This document shows positions 46,980-56,261 of a stretch of 64,000 nt of DNA, in pieces. Positions within the stretch are counted from its first letter, which is position 1. Each line of letters begins with the position of its first letter. The notes beneath the pieces are model-generated. The model did not search any database. It was given only the letters and a program-made list of their open reading frames with translations, and was not told the DNA's origin. The stretch is from DATMER01 sp963844885 (lineage in GTDB: Bacteria > Acidobacteriota > Thermoanaerobaculia > Multivoradales > UBA5704). The position numbers and the translations under genes are program-made. The stretch spans positions 62,001 through 126,000 of the forward strand of contig CAWJQA010000020.1 of NCBI GenBank assembly GCA_963844885.1, given 5' to 3'.

Positions 46980-47237
46980 TCAGCCCTGGCCGCCGCCCGC
47001 CTCCTCGGTTGCCCCGCCACCGCCGCGCCCGGGCTTGCGGGAGGGGCTCTCGCCGCTTGTGGCCGCCGGAGCCTCCGGCAGAACGATCAGCGAGCCGTCG
47101 GCGATCTGGCTCTGTAACTCCGGGCTCTCCGCCTCCTGGGCGCTGAGCTCGGCGACGCCGCGTGGCGGCAGAACGACCTTCCGGCCCCCGACCACGAGGA
47201 TCCGGTCGCTCCACAGTCTGTTCTTGACTCTTGGCAT
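46980..47237 (-). CDS. Small hypothetical eCIS-cluster protein
   Basis: An 85-residue protein. Residues 1-60 look conserved (MPRVKNRLWSDRILVVGGRK, LPPRGVAELSAQEAESPELQ, IADGSLIVLPE); the C-terminus is a Gly/Ser/Arg-rich tail. I do not recognise it. It lies between the regulatory-like beta-sandwich gene and sheath 1, with gaps of 13 and 74 bases. Confidence 0.68.
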   Translation of the reverse strand: MPRVKNRLWSDRILVVGGRKVVLPPRGVAELSAQEAESPELQSQIADGSLIVLPEAPAATSGESPSRKPGRGGGGATEEAGGGQG

Positions 47238-47250
47238 CTCGATGTCCTCC

Positions 47251-48135
47251 TCAGGTGCTCTCCATCTGGAAGTCGACCCTCCTCCGCTCGCCGCGGCCGG
47301 CGTCGGCCGTGCGGACCGCCGTCGCGAGACCCGGGGCGCTGGCTTCGAGCGTCACGGCGGCGGGGAAGAAGGCGTCGGAGAAGTAGAGGTGGTAATCGCC
47401 ACGGGCGTTGGTGCGGGCGGTGACGTCGCCCTCCGTCCCCAGCGGCCGGGAAGTTCCCTCGATAACCGCGATGGCCGCGATGGCCGCGCCCGCTACGTCG
47501 CGGATCTCCACCTCGGCAGCACCCAGCCGCCGCAGGCGCACCGTGGCTCCGGCCACCGGGTGGCCGGCCGGCACGGCCCGCGTCACCCTGCCCACCAGGC
47601 GTGTCAATCCGGAAGGCAGCGTCGCGTAGGGATCGGGCCGCAGGCGGATGGAGCGCTCGCGGACGATGCGCACGATCATCCCCGGGGCGAGGCCATCGAC
47701 GCTCTCCAGCCGCGCGCCGACCGCCGGGCCGGCGGCGAGCTCGGCGGCCAGGCGGGTCTCCACTCCCGCCGCCAGCACCGCCGCCCCCGCCGGGATCCTC
47801 TTCGGCAGCAGCGCGGGCTCGAACGTGATCCGGCGCTCCGCGGGGTCGGTCGAGGCGACCGTCACCAGCAGCTCGTTGTCGCCCGGACGGGCCAGGCGCA
47901 GCGGAGCGAACGGGAGAGTGACCGGGATCTCCTGCGTTTCGAGGCGCTCGCCCGCAAGCCGGAGGCCGTAGTCGCCTGGAGCCAGGTCGGCGAAGACGAA
48001 GAAGCCGCCGTCCTTGACCCGGGCGTGCCGGCCGGCCATCTCGGCCGCCAGGCGGCCCGGGTCCAGGGGCTCGAAGGTGAGATCTTCCACCACCTGGCCG
48101 ACCAGCGACGCGCGATGGGCGAGCCGGTCCGTCAT
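47251..48135 (-). CDS. Carboxypeptidase-regulatory-like beta-sandwich protein
   Basis: A 294-residue protein with several strand-rich segments: GGFFVFADLAPGDYGLRLAG, LTRLVGRVTRAVPAGHPVAG followed by ATVRLRRLGAAEVEI, and TNARGDYHLYFSDAFFPA. These resemble carboxypeptidase regulatory-like (Ig-type) domains used in surface and tail decoration. Start MTDRLAHRASLVG at 48135 overlaps the stop of the gene upstream (ATGA). A structural or host-contact role is inferred from the operon. Confidence 0.72.
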   Translation of the reverse strand: MTDRLAHRASLVGQVVEDLTFEPLDPGRLAAEMAGRHARVKDGGFFVFADLAPGDYGLRLAGERLETQEIPVTLPFAPLRLARPGDNELLVTVASTDPAERRITFEPALLPKRIPAGAAVLAAGVETRLAAELAAGPAVGARLESVDGLAPGMIVRIVRERSIRLRPDPYATLPSGLTRLVGRVTRAVPAGHPVAGATVRLRRLGAAEVEIRDVAGAAIAAIAVIEGTSRPLGTEGDVTARTNARGDYHLYFSDAFFPAAVTLEASAPGLATAVRTADAGRGERRRVDFQMEST

Positions 48136-48426
48136 CGCGGCTCCTCCACGCCGGCGAGCAGCGCTCGCACCCGTTGCGCTTGGAGAGGGTCGAGCCGGTA
48201 GCGCGGCTCGATGCCGGGGCTGCGGACCTCCATCACGAGGCCAGCCGCGAGGAGATGGGAGAGCCCTGCCTGGACTTGCGTCAACTGCTCGTCGAGCTCC
48301 TGGCTGAGCATCCACCAGTGGGCGATCCCCTCGAGCCGAGTCCTGGGCTTCCGGGTTCTCGTTGAAATGCCGCAGGATTCGCAAGGCAGCCCGGGACCGT
48401 CTCACCGTGTCATCGTCTTCGCTCAT
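48132..48426 (-). CDS. Small winged-helix-like protein, first gene of the eCIS operon (frame break)
   Basis: About 98 residues after joining two frames near 48335: MSEDDDTVRRSRAALRILRH and FNENPEAQDSARG, then RLEGIAHWWMLSQELDEQLT, QVQAGLSHLLAAGLVMEVRS and PLQAQRVRALLAG. The helix-turn-helix followed by a strand pair hints at a winged helix, so it may be a regulator or a small baseplate protein. The ATG at 48426 lies ~25 bases after the sigma-54 -12 element, and the stop overlaps the next ATG. If the frame break is real the protein would end early. Confidence 0.6.
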
Positions 48427-48451
48427 GGCATGCGCTCTCTCGCCCCTGTAG

Positions 48452-48467
48452 AGCACGGGCTGTGCCA
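48452..48467 (-). promoter_or_regulatory. Sigma-54 (-24/-12) promoter of the eCIS operon
   Basis: On the minus strand TGGCACAGCCCGTGCT has the full -24 TGGCAC and the -12 GC of the RpoN consensus (TGGCACG-N4-TTGCW), with GG and GC exactly 12 bases apart start to start. It sits ~25 bases upstream of the first eCIS ATG, so the transcript leader would be short. The gene just upstream is a sigma-54 enhancer-binding protein, which makes a chance match unlikely. Confidence 0.8.
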
Positions 48468-48576
48468 GGGCCCGGAGCCTCCGTTTTCCCCCGGAGCCGG
48501 TGCGGCGGGCGCGGGTTTTTTCCCCTACCCCGGAGCCGGACCTGAAGGGGAAACGCCCGTTGAGACAGGGAATCGT

Positions 48577-48598
48577 GCCGTAGGGAAAACCCCACGGC
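48577..48598. promoter_or_regulatory. Dyad, candidate enhancer site for the EBP
   Basis: A 22-bp dyad of the form GCCGT-N-GGG-N4-CCC-N-ACGGC lies about 110-130 bases upstream of the -24 element, the usual distance for a sigma-54 activator site. It is directly after the EBP stop codon, so a terminator stem is the alternative; there is no T-run on the minus strand after it. Confidence 0.5.
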
Positions 48599-48619
48599 GG
48601 AGGGGGAGAACACCGCGCC

Positions 48620-49834
48620 CTAGCCGCGGCAGCTCTCGACGTCGATCCGGTGGGTGCGGATGAGATCCCAGAAGGACTTGCGGTCCTTGCCGGCAGCGCG
48701 GGCGGCACGCGTGATGTTGCCGCCGTGGGTCGTGAGAAGGGTGCGCACGTAGTTGCGCTCGAACTCGGCGATGGTGCGCGCCTTGGCCTCGCGGAAGGTC
48801 TCGGCGGGCTTCCCGGAGGGGCTCCGCGACAGGAGCAGATGCTCGCAGCCGAGCCGCTCGCAACCGCCGCCGCGGAGCACCACGGCGCGCTCGATCACAT
48901 GCGCCAGCTCGCGCACGTTGCCGGGCCAGTCGTAGAGGCTCAGGGCCTGCAGGGCCTCGGGAGTGAAGCCGGAGATCGAGAGGCCGAATTGGCGGTTGAG
49001 GCGGGTCAGGGTGTGGCGGGCGAGAAGAGGTACGTCCTCACGCCGATGGCGCAAGGGTGGCAGCTCCAGCCGCACGACGTTCAGGCGGTAGTAGAGGTCG
49101 CGCCGCAGGCGCCCCTCCTCGACGGCCTTCTCCGGGTCGGCGTTGGTGGCGGCCAGGACGCGTACGTCGGCTTGCCGCGCCCGCGGCGAGCCCAGGGGCC
49201 GGTACTCCTTTTCCTGCAGGAAGCGCAGGAGCTTGACCTGGGCGGCCGGAGAGAGGGCGTCGACCTCGTCGAGGAACAGCGTGCCGCCTTCGGCCTCCTG
49301 CACCAGGCCGGGAGCGGACGTCGCGGCGCCGGTGAACGCGGCGCGCTCATGGCCGAACAGCTCGTTCTCCATCAGCTCGACCGGCAGGGCGCCGCAGTTG
49401 ACCGGAACGAAGGGATGGCCTGCACGCGGGCTCAGGTAGTGGATCGCACGGCTGAAGAGATCCTTTCCCGTCCCCGTCTCGCCGCAGATCAGGACGCCCA
49501 CGTCCCACTTCGCCACGACGGGGATCTTCTCCACGGCCGCGCGGAAAAGGGGGCTCTCGCCGACGAGCTGCCGCAGGCCATAGGTCTCCCTGAGCTTCTC
49601 CTTGAGACGCACACCTTCCGGCCTGTCCTGCGGTTCCGCCAGGACGAGGGCGACCGGGTTGGGATCGCCTCTGGCAAGGGCATCAGCCACGAGGCTGGCC
49701 ACCGGCTCGCCGGTGCCACCCTCGATCTCCACGCGCCGCACCGCGAACGAGGCGGCGGCCAGGAGCTCAGCCAGGCGGTCGGTGAGAGGAGCAACAGCCG
49801 GAACGCTGATCAACAAGATGGGGTTTGTCGCCAT
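48620..49834 (-). CDS. Sigma-54 enhancer-binding protein (NtrC-type) adjacent to the eCIS
   Basis: A 404-residue activator. Residues 1-~85 are an alpha/beta domain that does not keep the phosphoacceptor pattern of a normal receiver (PILLISVPAVAPLTDRLAEL). The AAA+ domain follows, with Walker A GETGTGKD (118-125), a GAFTGA loop written AAFTGA (165-170), Walker B TLFLDEVDALS and the Arg-finger region RRDLYYRLNVVRLELPPLR. The C-terminal Fis-type helix-turn-helix is GGNITRAARAAGKDRKSFWD. It lies upstream of and in line with the eCIS operon and its sigma-54 promoter, so it probably activates it. The Ala for Gly in GAFTGA is a noteworthy change. Confidence 0.92.
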   Translation of the reverse strand: MATNPILLISVPAVAPLTDRLAELLAAASFAVRRVEIEGGTGEPVASLVADALARGDPNPVALVLAEPQDRPEGVRLKEKLRETYGLRQLVGESPLFRAAVEKIPVVAKWDVGVLICGETGTGKDLFSRAIHYLSPRAGHPFVPVNCGALPVELMENELFGHERAAFTGAATSAPGLVQEAEGGTLFLDEVDALSPAAQVKLLRFLQEKEYRPLGSPRARQADVRVLAATNADPEKAVEEGRLRRDLYYRLNVVRLELPPLRHRREDVPLLARHTLTRLNRQFGLSISGFTPEALQALSLYDWPGNVRELAHVIERAVVLRGGGCERLGCEHLLLSRSPSGKPAETFREAKARTIAEFERNYVRTLLTTHGGNITRAARAAGKDRKSFWDLIRTHRIDVESCRG

Positions 49835-50007
49835 GAAACGTGCCTCGCAGGGAAGGCGTCTTCGGCAGGGGGACAGGATGGGGGTGGCCCCGGCTCCCGT
49901 TTGGTGTTTCTTTGTTAGTGTACGCCTTGAACGGCTGTCTGGAGAGCAACGTCCGCCTGCAGGATTTTCCCTCATGCCACCGGTGAGGGTGTGTCCGGCC
50001 GTGGCGC

Positions 50008-50868
50008 TCAGCCGTGGAGGATCTCGGCCAGCCGCTCGATGCCGTCCACGAGCCGCGGGCCGGGCCGGCTGAAGCAGCCGTTGGCGTCCACGGGGTAGAC
50101 CTTTCCGTTCCGCACGGCCCGTAGCCCGCGCCACTCCGGCCTGTCCGCGGTCAGGGCGATCTGGGCGGCGGCGCCGGCTTCGTCGTAGCCGCAGGGCATC
50201 ACGATGAGGACATCCGGGTCGGCCTCCTGGAGCTGCTCCCAGGTGAGGCGGATGGAGTGGCCGCCGGGCCTGGCGAAGACGTCGGTGCCGCCGGCGGTCT
50301 CGACCATCTCCGGCACCCAGTGGCCGCCGGCAAAGGGCGGATCGAGCCATTCGAGAGTGGCGGCGCGGGGTCTGGGCCGACCGGCGACCCGGGCGCGCAC
50401 GGCGTCGAGGCGAGCTTGGAGGTCCAGAAGGAGCGCCTCGGCTTCAGCACCGCGGCCGGTGGCCTCGCCGACCCGCCGGATGTCGGCGAGCACGTCGGAG
50501 AGGGTTCTGGGATCGAGGGACAGCAGGTCCGGACAGCGGGGGAGGGGGCGGACGGCACCGTCCACCTGCTCGGTGCTGACGGCGCAGACCGGGCAGAGCT
50601 GCTGCGTGACGATGAGGTCGGGAGCCAGCTCGGCGATGCGCTCCTCGTCCAGAGTGTAGAGGCTCTCGCCGCTCCCGACCTGGGCGGCGACGGCCTGGTC
50701 GACCTCGGCGGCGGTCATGCCCGGCCGCAAGGCGCTGCCGGTAAGGATGGGCCGGGTGCGGGCTTCGGCCGGGAAATCGCACTCGTGGCTGACGCCGACC
50801 ACCAGGCCGCCCGCGCCCAACGCGAAGAGGATCTCGGTGCCGTTGGGGACGAGGGAGACGATACGCAT
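50008..50868 (-). CDS. BtuF-like cobalamin/metal-chelate-binding protein
   Basis: A 286-residue protein of the periplasmic helical-backbone binding family (COG0614): RIVSLVPNGTEILFALGAGG, VVGVSHECDFPAEA, ELAPDLIVTQQLC, the mid helix DIRRVGEATGRGAEAEALL, and TWEQLQEADPDVLIVMPCGY. Close relatives bind vitamin B12. There is no signal peptide at the ATG (50868), which is unusual for a transport-binding protein; a cytoplasmic member or a misplaced start are both possible. No ABC transporter genes are next to it. It is divergent from the PqqB-like gene with a 27-bp gap. Confidence 0.83.
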   Translation of the reverse strand: MRIVSLVPNGTEILFALGAGGLVVGVSHECDFPAEARTRPILTGSALRPGMTAAEVDQAVAAQVGSGESLYTLDEERIAELAPDLIVTQQLCPVCAVSTEQVDGAVRPLPRCPDLLSLDPRTLSDVLADIRRVGEATGRGAEAEALLLDLQARLDAVRARVAGRPRPRAATLEWLDPPFAGGHWVPEMVETAGGTDVFARPGGHSIRLTWEQLQEADPDVLIVMPCGYDEAGAAAQIALTADRPEWRGLRAVRNGKVYPVDANGCFSRPGPRLVDGIERLAEILHG

Positions 50869-50880
50869 GGCGGCAGGGAG

Positions 50881-50886
50881 TATATT
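50881..50886 (+). promoter_or_regulatory. -10 box (TATATT) of the PqqB-like gene
   Basis: TATATT ends 9 bases before the ATG at 50896. Given the 27-bp divergent gap, transcription probably begins at or near the start codon. Confidence 0.45.
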
Positions 50887-50895
50887 CGGTCGGCC

Positions 50896-51843
50896 ATGAA
50901 GACCACGATCGCGCTCGCCTTCCTTCTTCTTCTGAGCCTGGCCCCGGCGGGAGAGAGCCCCGGCCCCCGGGTCGTGGTCCTGGGCACGGCCCAGGACGGC
51001 GGCATGCCTCAGACCGGCTGCGAGCATCCTCTCTGCGCCGCCGCGCGGAAGGATCCGAAGCTGGCCCGGCACGTCGCGAGCCTCGCCATCCACGTGCCGG
51101 CCAACGGCCACACCTTCCTGGTGGACGCCAGCCCGGACCTCCCGGCCCAGATCGAGCAGGTCCACACCTTCCGGCCGTTCCCGGCGGGGAAAACCGACCG
51201 GGCGCCGTTCGATGGTGTCCTCCTGACCCACGCCCATATCGGCCACTACCTGGGCCTGGCCCATTTCGGCTTCGAGAGCCTCAACACGAAGGATCTCCCG
51301 GTCCACTGCTCGCCGCGGATGGCCGAGTATCTGCGGACCAATGGACCGTGGAGCCAGCTCGTCCGTCTCGCGAACATCGAGCTGGAGGTCTTCCAACCCG
51401 GCGAGTGGTTCTCTCTGGGCGACGGCATCTCGGTCAAGCCCTTCGCTGTCCCGCACCGGGACGAGTACACCGACACCATGGCCTTCCTGATCCGCGGCCC
51501 GAAGCGCACCCTCCTCTACGTGCCGGACACCGACACCTGGAAGACCTGGCCCCGCCCGTTGCCGCAAGTCATCGAAGAGGAGAAGGTCGACGACGCGCTC
51601 CTCGACGCCACCTTCTACTCCCTGGACGAGCTGCCGGACCGAGACGTCTCGAAGATCAAGCACCCGCTGGTCACGGACTCCATGGACCTGCTGGAGCCGC
51701 TGGTCAAAGCCGGCAAGGTGAAGGTGTGGTTCACCCACCTGAACCACTCCAACCCCGCGCTCGACCCGAACGGCGAGGCGAGGAAGGCGATTGAGGCGCG
51801 CGGGTTCCGGGTGCTGGCGGAGGGGGAGGCGCTTGGGCTGTAG
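50896..51843 (+). CDS. PqqB-like MBL-fold hydrolase with signal peptide
   Basis: A 315-residue exported metallo-beta-lactamase-fold protein. The first ~19 residues form a signal peptide (MKTTIALAFLLLLSLAPAG). The fold follows the PqqB group: VVVLGTAQDGGMPQTGCEHP, CAAARKDPKLARHVASLAI, and the metal-loop THAHIGHYLGL, where the usual Asp of HxHxDH is Gly. PHRDEYTDTMAF and VWFTHLNHSNP supply further ligands. Its role is unknown; a real pyrroloquinoline-quinone function is unlikely because no other pqq gene is here. Confidence 0.85.
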   Translation: MKTTIALAFLLLLSLAPAGESPGPRVVVLGTAQDGGMPQTGCEHPLCAAARKDPKLARHVASLAIHVPANGHTFLVDASPDLPAQIEQVHTFRPFPAGKTDRAPFDGVLLTHAHIGHYLGLAHFGFESLNTKDLPVHCSPRMAEYLRTNGPWSQLVRLANIELEVFQPGEWFSLGDGISVKPFAVPHRDEYTDTMAFLIRGPKRTLLYVPDTDTWKTWPRPLPQVIEEEKVDDALLDATFYSLDELPDRDVSKIKHPLVTDSMDLLEPLVKAGKVKVWFTHLNHSNPALDPNGEARKAIEARGFRVLAEGEALGL

Positions 51844-51935
51844 GTGCCCCGGTGTCGTTTTCGCCCCCTGAGGAGTCTAATCAGGCATGGGGTCCCAGAA
51901 CGGGACCGCCCGGACCGATCGGGAGGAGACCTTCC

Positions 51936-54900
51936 ATGCGTCGAGCCGTCACGCTGCTTGTCTTGACCGCCCTCGTTGCCGTAGGGCTTGCCGGAGGCGC
52001 CGCCGATACGCCGGCGCCGCAGAACCCGTCGTCGTTCCGGTTCTCGAAGGTGGCCGCCGATCAGCCTGCCGCGCCGGCCGCTCCGATCCAGCTCACCGCT
52101 TCGGACGGCACCGGGCTCGCCCTGGTGGCGCTGGAGGTGAACGGCGTGCTCGAGCCGCCGCTCGCCTTCACCGAGGTGCATCTGACGTTCGAGAACCCCC
52201 GCGACCAAGTGATCGAGGGGCGCTTCCGGATCGCGCTGCCTGCGGGCGCGGCGCTGAGCCGCTTCGCCATGAAGTCGGGCGACACCTGGCAGGAGGGCGA
52301 GGTCGTGGAGCGCCAGCGCGCTCGCCAGGTGTATGAGGACTTCCTCCATCGCAAGCAGGATCCGGCGCTGCTGGAGCAGGAGGCGGGCAACGAGTTCTCC
52401 GCCCGCGTCTTCCCGATCCCGGCCAGGAGCCGCAAGGAGCTGATCGTCTCCTACTCGCACTCGCTGGCGCGGGCGGACGAGCCCTATGTCCTCCCGCTGC
52501 GCGGCCTGTCTCAGATCGGCCGGCTCGACGTCCGGGTGCTGCTCGGCGAGCGGCCCGCCGCCGAGGCGCCGGCGAGCAACCTGGGCGGCGAGGTCAGCGA
52601 CCGCCGCATGGTCGAGCTGCACAAGCGGGATTGGACCCCGGATCGCGACCTGGAGATCGGCCAGGACCGTGTCGCGAGCCGCGCCGGTTTGCGTCATGAG
52701 AACCTCGCCGTGGTCCGAGTCTCCGCTCCGGTCACTCCCGGCACTCCCGGAGATACCGTGCCGCAGGAGGTCGCCGGACTGTACGTGCTCGTCGATTCGA
52801 GCGCTTCCCGCGCTCTGGGGTATGCGACCCAGGTGCGCCGGATCGCCGAGCTGATCGAGGGGCTCCGCGACGGTCGCGACGGGGCCGGCAGGACGACGCC
52901 GGTCGGGATCGCGGCGTTCGACCAGGAGGTGGCGCCGGTCTTCGAAGGCGAGGCGGGCGCGTTCGGCGAGACGGAGTTGAACCGGCTCGCCTCCCGCCGG
53001 CCGCTGGGGGCGTCCGACCTGAACGGGGCTCTCACGTGGCTGGCCGAACGGCTGCACGGAAAGTATCCGCGGGTTCTGCTCGTCACCGACGGCGTGGCCA
53101 CGGCCGGGGAGACCGAAACGCAGGCGCTCAAGGCGGCCGTGCGTGCGCTCGGGGCGAAGGGGGTTGAGAGACTGGACGTGCTCGCCGTCGGCGGCCTGCG
53201 CGACGAGGCGGTGCTGCGCGAGCTGACGACCGGCAACCTGCCGCACGACGGTCAGCGCATCGACGGCGACGCGCCTCTTCCCGAGATCGCCCGCCGGCTG
53301 ACTCTCCGCTGCCGCTCCGGAATCCGGGTGGCGGTCGAAGGGGCGGCCTGGGTCTGGCCGGAAACGCTGGACGGCGTCCAGCCCGGCGACGAGCGGCTGG
53401 TCTTCGCCGATCTGCCGAAGGGATCGGCGCTCCGTCTCTCTCTGGACGGCAAGCGGTTTACGCTGAGCGGCGAGCTCGCCTCGGTCGAGCGGCCTCTGCT
53501 CGAACGCGCCTGGGCCCAGGCGCGCATCGAGCGGCTGCTGCATCTGCGCGACATCGCGCCGGCCGGCGACGCCGACCTCAGAAAGGCGCTCGGCCTCACG
53601 ATCGTCGAGCTGAGCATCAAGCACCGGGTGCTGAGCCCGTTCACCGCCATGCTGGTGCTCGAAACGGCGAACGACTACGCGCGCTTCGGGCTCGACCGCA
53701 AGGCGCTGTCCGACATCCTGACCGTCGGCCCGGGCGGATTGGAGGTGCTCGCGCGCTTCGAGCTCCTCCCTGCGCCGGCCCGACAGCATCGAGGTGGCTG
53801 CGCCGAAGGCGGCGGCACCGCCGGAATTCGACGACGAGACCGCCCTGTCCACCGTGGCGGAGGAGGCCGAGGGCGTGGTCGGCGGCAGCCCGGAAGGCAG
53901 GATGGATGAGAGGATTGAAGGCGTCGAAGCGGGTGTGCCCGGCGGCGTCGCCGGTGGCGTGCCCGGCGGGGTGGTCGGTGGGGTGGTCGGCGGAGCACCC
54001 AGCCCCCGACCCGAGGAATCGGTCGAGATCGTTCCGCCGCCGCCCCCTTCGCCCGCGACGGCGGCGCCGCGCCCAACCTCGGTCGACGAGGAGAAGGAAA
54101 GCCGGGTGTGGCCGTACACGGGCCGCTTCGACGAAGTGATGCGGTACCTGGCCGACGGCCGGATCAAGCAGGCCCGCACCCTGGCCGAGTCCTGGAGCGC
54201 CGAGGCGCCGGGCGACGTGCTGGCCCTGCTGGCGCTGGGCGAGGCATGGGAGGCGGCTGGAGAGAAGGGAGCGGCGGCGCGGGCGTACGGCTCGATCATC
54301 GACCTCTTCCCGAGCCGCGTCGACATGCGGCGGCTGGCCGGCGAGCGCCTGGAACGGTTGGGAGAGGCGGGGCTCGGACTGGCGATCGACACCTATCGCA
54401 AGGCCGTCGCGGACCGGCCCGACCACCCGTCGAGCCACCGTCTGCTCGCCTGGGCCCTGCTCCGCGCCGGCCACCCGGAGGAGGCCTTCGGCGCGCTGGA
54501 AGCAGGCCTCGAGCAGCAGTATCCGGGAGGGCGGTTCGCCGGAGTGGACCGCGTCCTGCGGGAGGATCTGGGGCTCCTCGGGGCGGCCTGGCTGCGCGCT
54601 GAGCCGTCGCGCCGCGAAGAGGTGCTCGACCGTCTCCGTGACAAGGGTGCCCGAATCGAAACCGAGCCCTCCCTGCGCTTCGTCCTCTCCTGGGAGACCG
54701 ATGCCAACGACGTCGATCTCCACGTCTACGACCGCCTCGGCGGACACGCCTACTATTCAGCGAGAAACCTGCCGTCGGGAGGCGAGCTGTTCGCCGACGT
54801 GACCACGGGCTACGGCCCGGAATGCTTCGCGGTGACCAGGCCGGAGGCGAAGAAGGCGGCGCCGTATCGCATCGGCGTCCACTACTACAGCCGCGGGCCG

Positions 54901-55041
54901 ATGGGCTACGGGATGGGCCTCGTGCAGGTCGTCCGCTACGACGGCAAGGGCGGGATCCAGGTCGATTCGCGGCCGTTCGTGGTCATGGTCGACCAGGCGA
55001 TGGTGGATGTCGGAACGGTGGAGGTTCGGCCGCGCGGGTAG
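51936..55041 (+). CDS. VIT/VWA surface protein with C-terminal DUF2135-like domain (one frame break)
   Basis: About 1034 residues joined at ~53775. A signal peptide (MRRAVTLLVLTALVAVGLAG) is followed by a VIT domain (LTASDGTGLALVALEVNGVL, EVHLTFENPRDQVIEGRFRI), a VWA domain with MIDAS YVLVDSSASRALG and LLVTDGVAT, then a Pro/Gly linker with GVPGGVAGGVPGG repeats. TPR-like helices (ARTLAESWSAEAPGDVLALL) and a final DANDVDLHVYDRLGGHAYYS domain (DUF2135-like) complete it. The frame change falls just after the VWA part and the family continues cleanly beyond it. It is probably anchored to or exposed on the cell surface; relatives in other bacteria are linked to stress or adhesion. Confidence 0.83.
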
Positions 55042-55084
55042 CCTGCGCGGCAGAGACACGCTCAGCAGCGCCTGTGTCCTGGAG

Positions 55085-55525
55085 CGGTGCCGGAGTCTCC
55101 TGCAACGCAACGCAAGACTCCGCCAACGCAACGCGAGCCTCCTGGAGCGCCGGCGGTGTCGCGCGCAGCGCAGCGGAGGTCTCCGGCCGTGCCGCCGGAG
55201 CCTCCGCCCCTGGAAACGAAGACGCCTGCAACGCTACGGCAGACGCCTGCGACGCGGAGGGAGGCGCCGGCAACAAAAAGGAAGACTCCTGCAACGCGGC
55301 CCCAGGCTCCTGCAACGCGATCCCCGACGCCTGCAACGCGGCCCCCGACGCCGGCAACACAAAGGTAGCCACCTGCAACGCTACGGCAGACTCCCGCAAC
55401 GCGGCCCCCGGCTCCGCCAACGTCGCGGAAGACGGATTTGCGTTGCAGGTAGACTCCGCCGCTTTGCAGGAGGGCTCCTTCGCGTTGCCAGTCGCCTCCG
55501 CGAGCCCGGCTGGCATGGGCTCGCG
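55085..55525. repeat. 21-bp minisatellite (GCGTTGCAGG-type units)
   Basis: Read on the minus strand, at least 16 consecutive 21-bp units begin GCGTTGCAGG or a variant (GCGCTCCAGG, TTGTTGCCGG), with the last seven bases changing from unit to unit. Because 21 is a multiple of 3 the unit stays in frame: the minus strand reads ALQASGI, ALQEPGA, ALQESSF and so on, and the plus strand reads NAAPDAC-like heptads. There are no spacers of constant length between identical repeats, so it is not a CRISPR array. No start codon or ribosome-binding site gives a convincing protein on either strand. Confidence 0.75.
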
Positions 55526-55707
55526 TTGCAAAGCGGCCTACGCGGGAGACGCGGAAGGCACGGCGGAAGGGCGGGGCTCCAGGGCGGGACGCGCGGGAGC
55601 CTCCTCGGCTGGAGCCCCGGCCTCCGCTACGCTGCAAGCGGTCGCGTCTCACGAGATCCAGGCGGCGATGGACCGCGCGGACGTGGCGGTGCTGCTGGTC
55701 TCGGGTG

Positions 55708-56034
55708 TCAGCCACACCCCGTGGCGATCATCAGAGCTCGGCAGATCGCGGCCATCTTCTCAGGTCCGACGGTACCGACGAAATGATGGAGCCTCTGCTG
55801 ATCCACCGTCTGGACCTGATCCAGATTGACCACCGACTCGTGCTTGAGCCCTTCTTCGAGCCCCACATGGACTTCACTCGGAGCTCCGTGGGCAGTCGAA
55901 GTGATCGGCGCCACAAGGACAGTGCGAAGCAGGGTGATCGCCTTCTGTCGAGAAAGCACCACCACCGGGCGCCGCTTGTCGGGGGATCCGAAGGTGTAGA
56001 GCCAGATCTCGCCGCGGCTCACTCGGGAGGCCAT
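55708..56034 (-). CDS. MazF/PemK-like endoribonuclease toxin
   Basis: A 108-residue toxin with the CcdB/PemK fold: VSRGEIWLYTFGSPDKRRPV starting the barrel, VVLSRQKA, LRTVLVAPITSTAHGAPSEV, GLEEGLKHESVVNLDQVQTV, and a C-terminal helix KMAAICRALMIATG. These enzymes cut mRNA. The ATG at 56034 (MASRVSRGE) was chosen; an in-frame start at 56052 is possible. It overlaps the antitoxin gene by 16 bases. Confidence 0.88.
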   Translation of the reverse strand: MASRVSRGEIWLYTFGSPDKRRPVVVLSRQKAITLLRTVLVAPITSTAHGAPSEVHVGLEEGLKHESVVNLDQVQTVDQQRLHHFVGTVGPEKMAAICRALMIATGCG

Positions 56035-56255
56035 ACGCCCTGTTTTTCCCACCCTTCGAATTCCTTCCCGAGCGGGTCCTCGACACCCGCATAGGCGCGC
56101 TCGTATTGGGCGTCGATCTCGCGTTCACGACGCTGGAGCAGGAAGTCGCTGGTGAGCTGCCGCAGCACCGCGGACCGTCCCTTCTCGCGAACGTCAGCGG
56201 TGTCGTCCAACCGGGCGAGGAGATCCTCATCAAACATGATCTGCACGGCCTTCAT
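56019..56255 (-). CDS. MazE-like ribbon-helix-helix antitoxin
   Basis: A 78-residue protein with an N-terminal RHH: MKAVQIMFDEDLLARLDDTA then KGRSAVLRQLTSDFLLQRR, the strand plus two helices that bind DNA, followed by a charged acidic tail (IDAQYERAYAGVEDPLGKEF) that would wrap the toxin. First gene of the pair, with its own promoter directly upstream. Confidence 0.88.
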   Translation of the reverse strand: MKAVQIMFDEDLLARLDDTADVREKGRSAVLRQLTSDFLLQRREREIDAQYERAYAGVEDPLGKEFEGWEKQGVWPPE

Positions 56256-56261
56256 GTGGGA

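Noticed and set aside
55085..55525. CRISPR array
   Set aside because: Units are 21 bp with a variable third inside each unit, without constant repeats separated by unrelated spacers.
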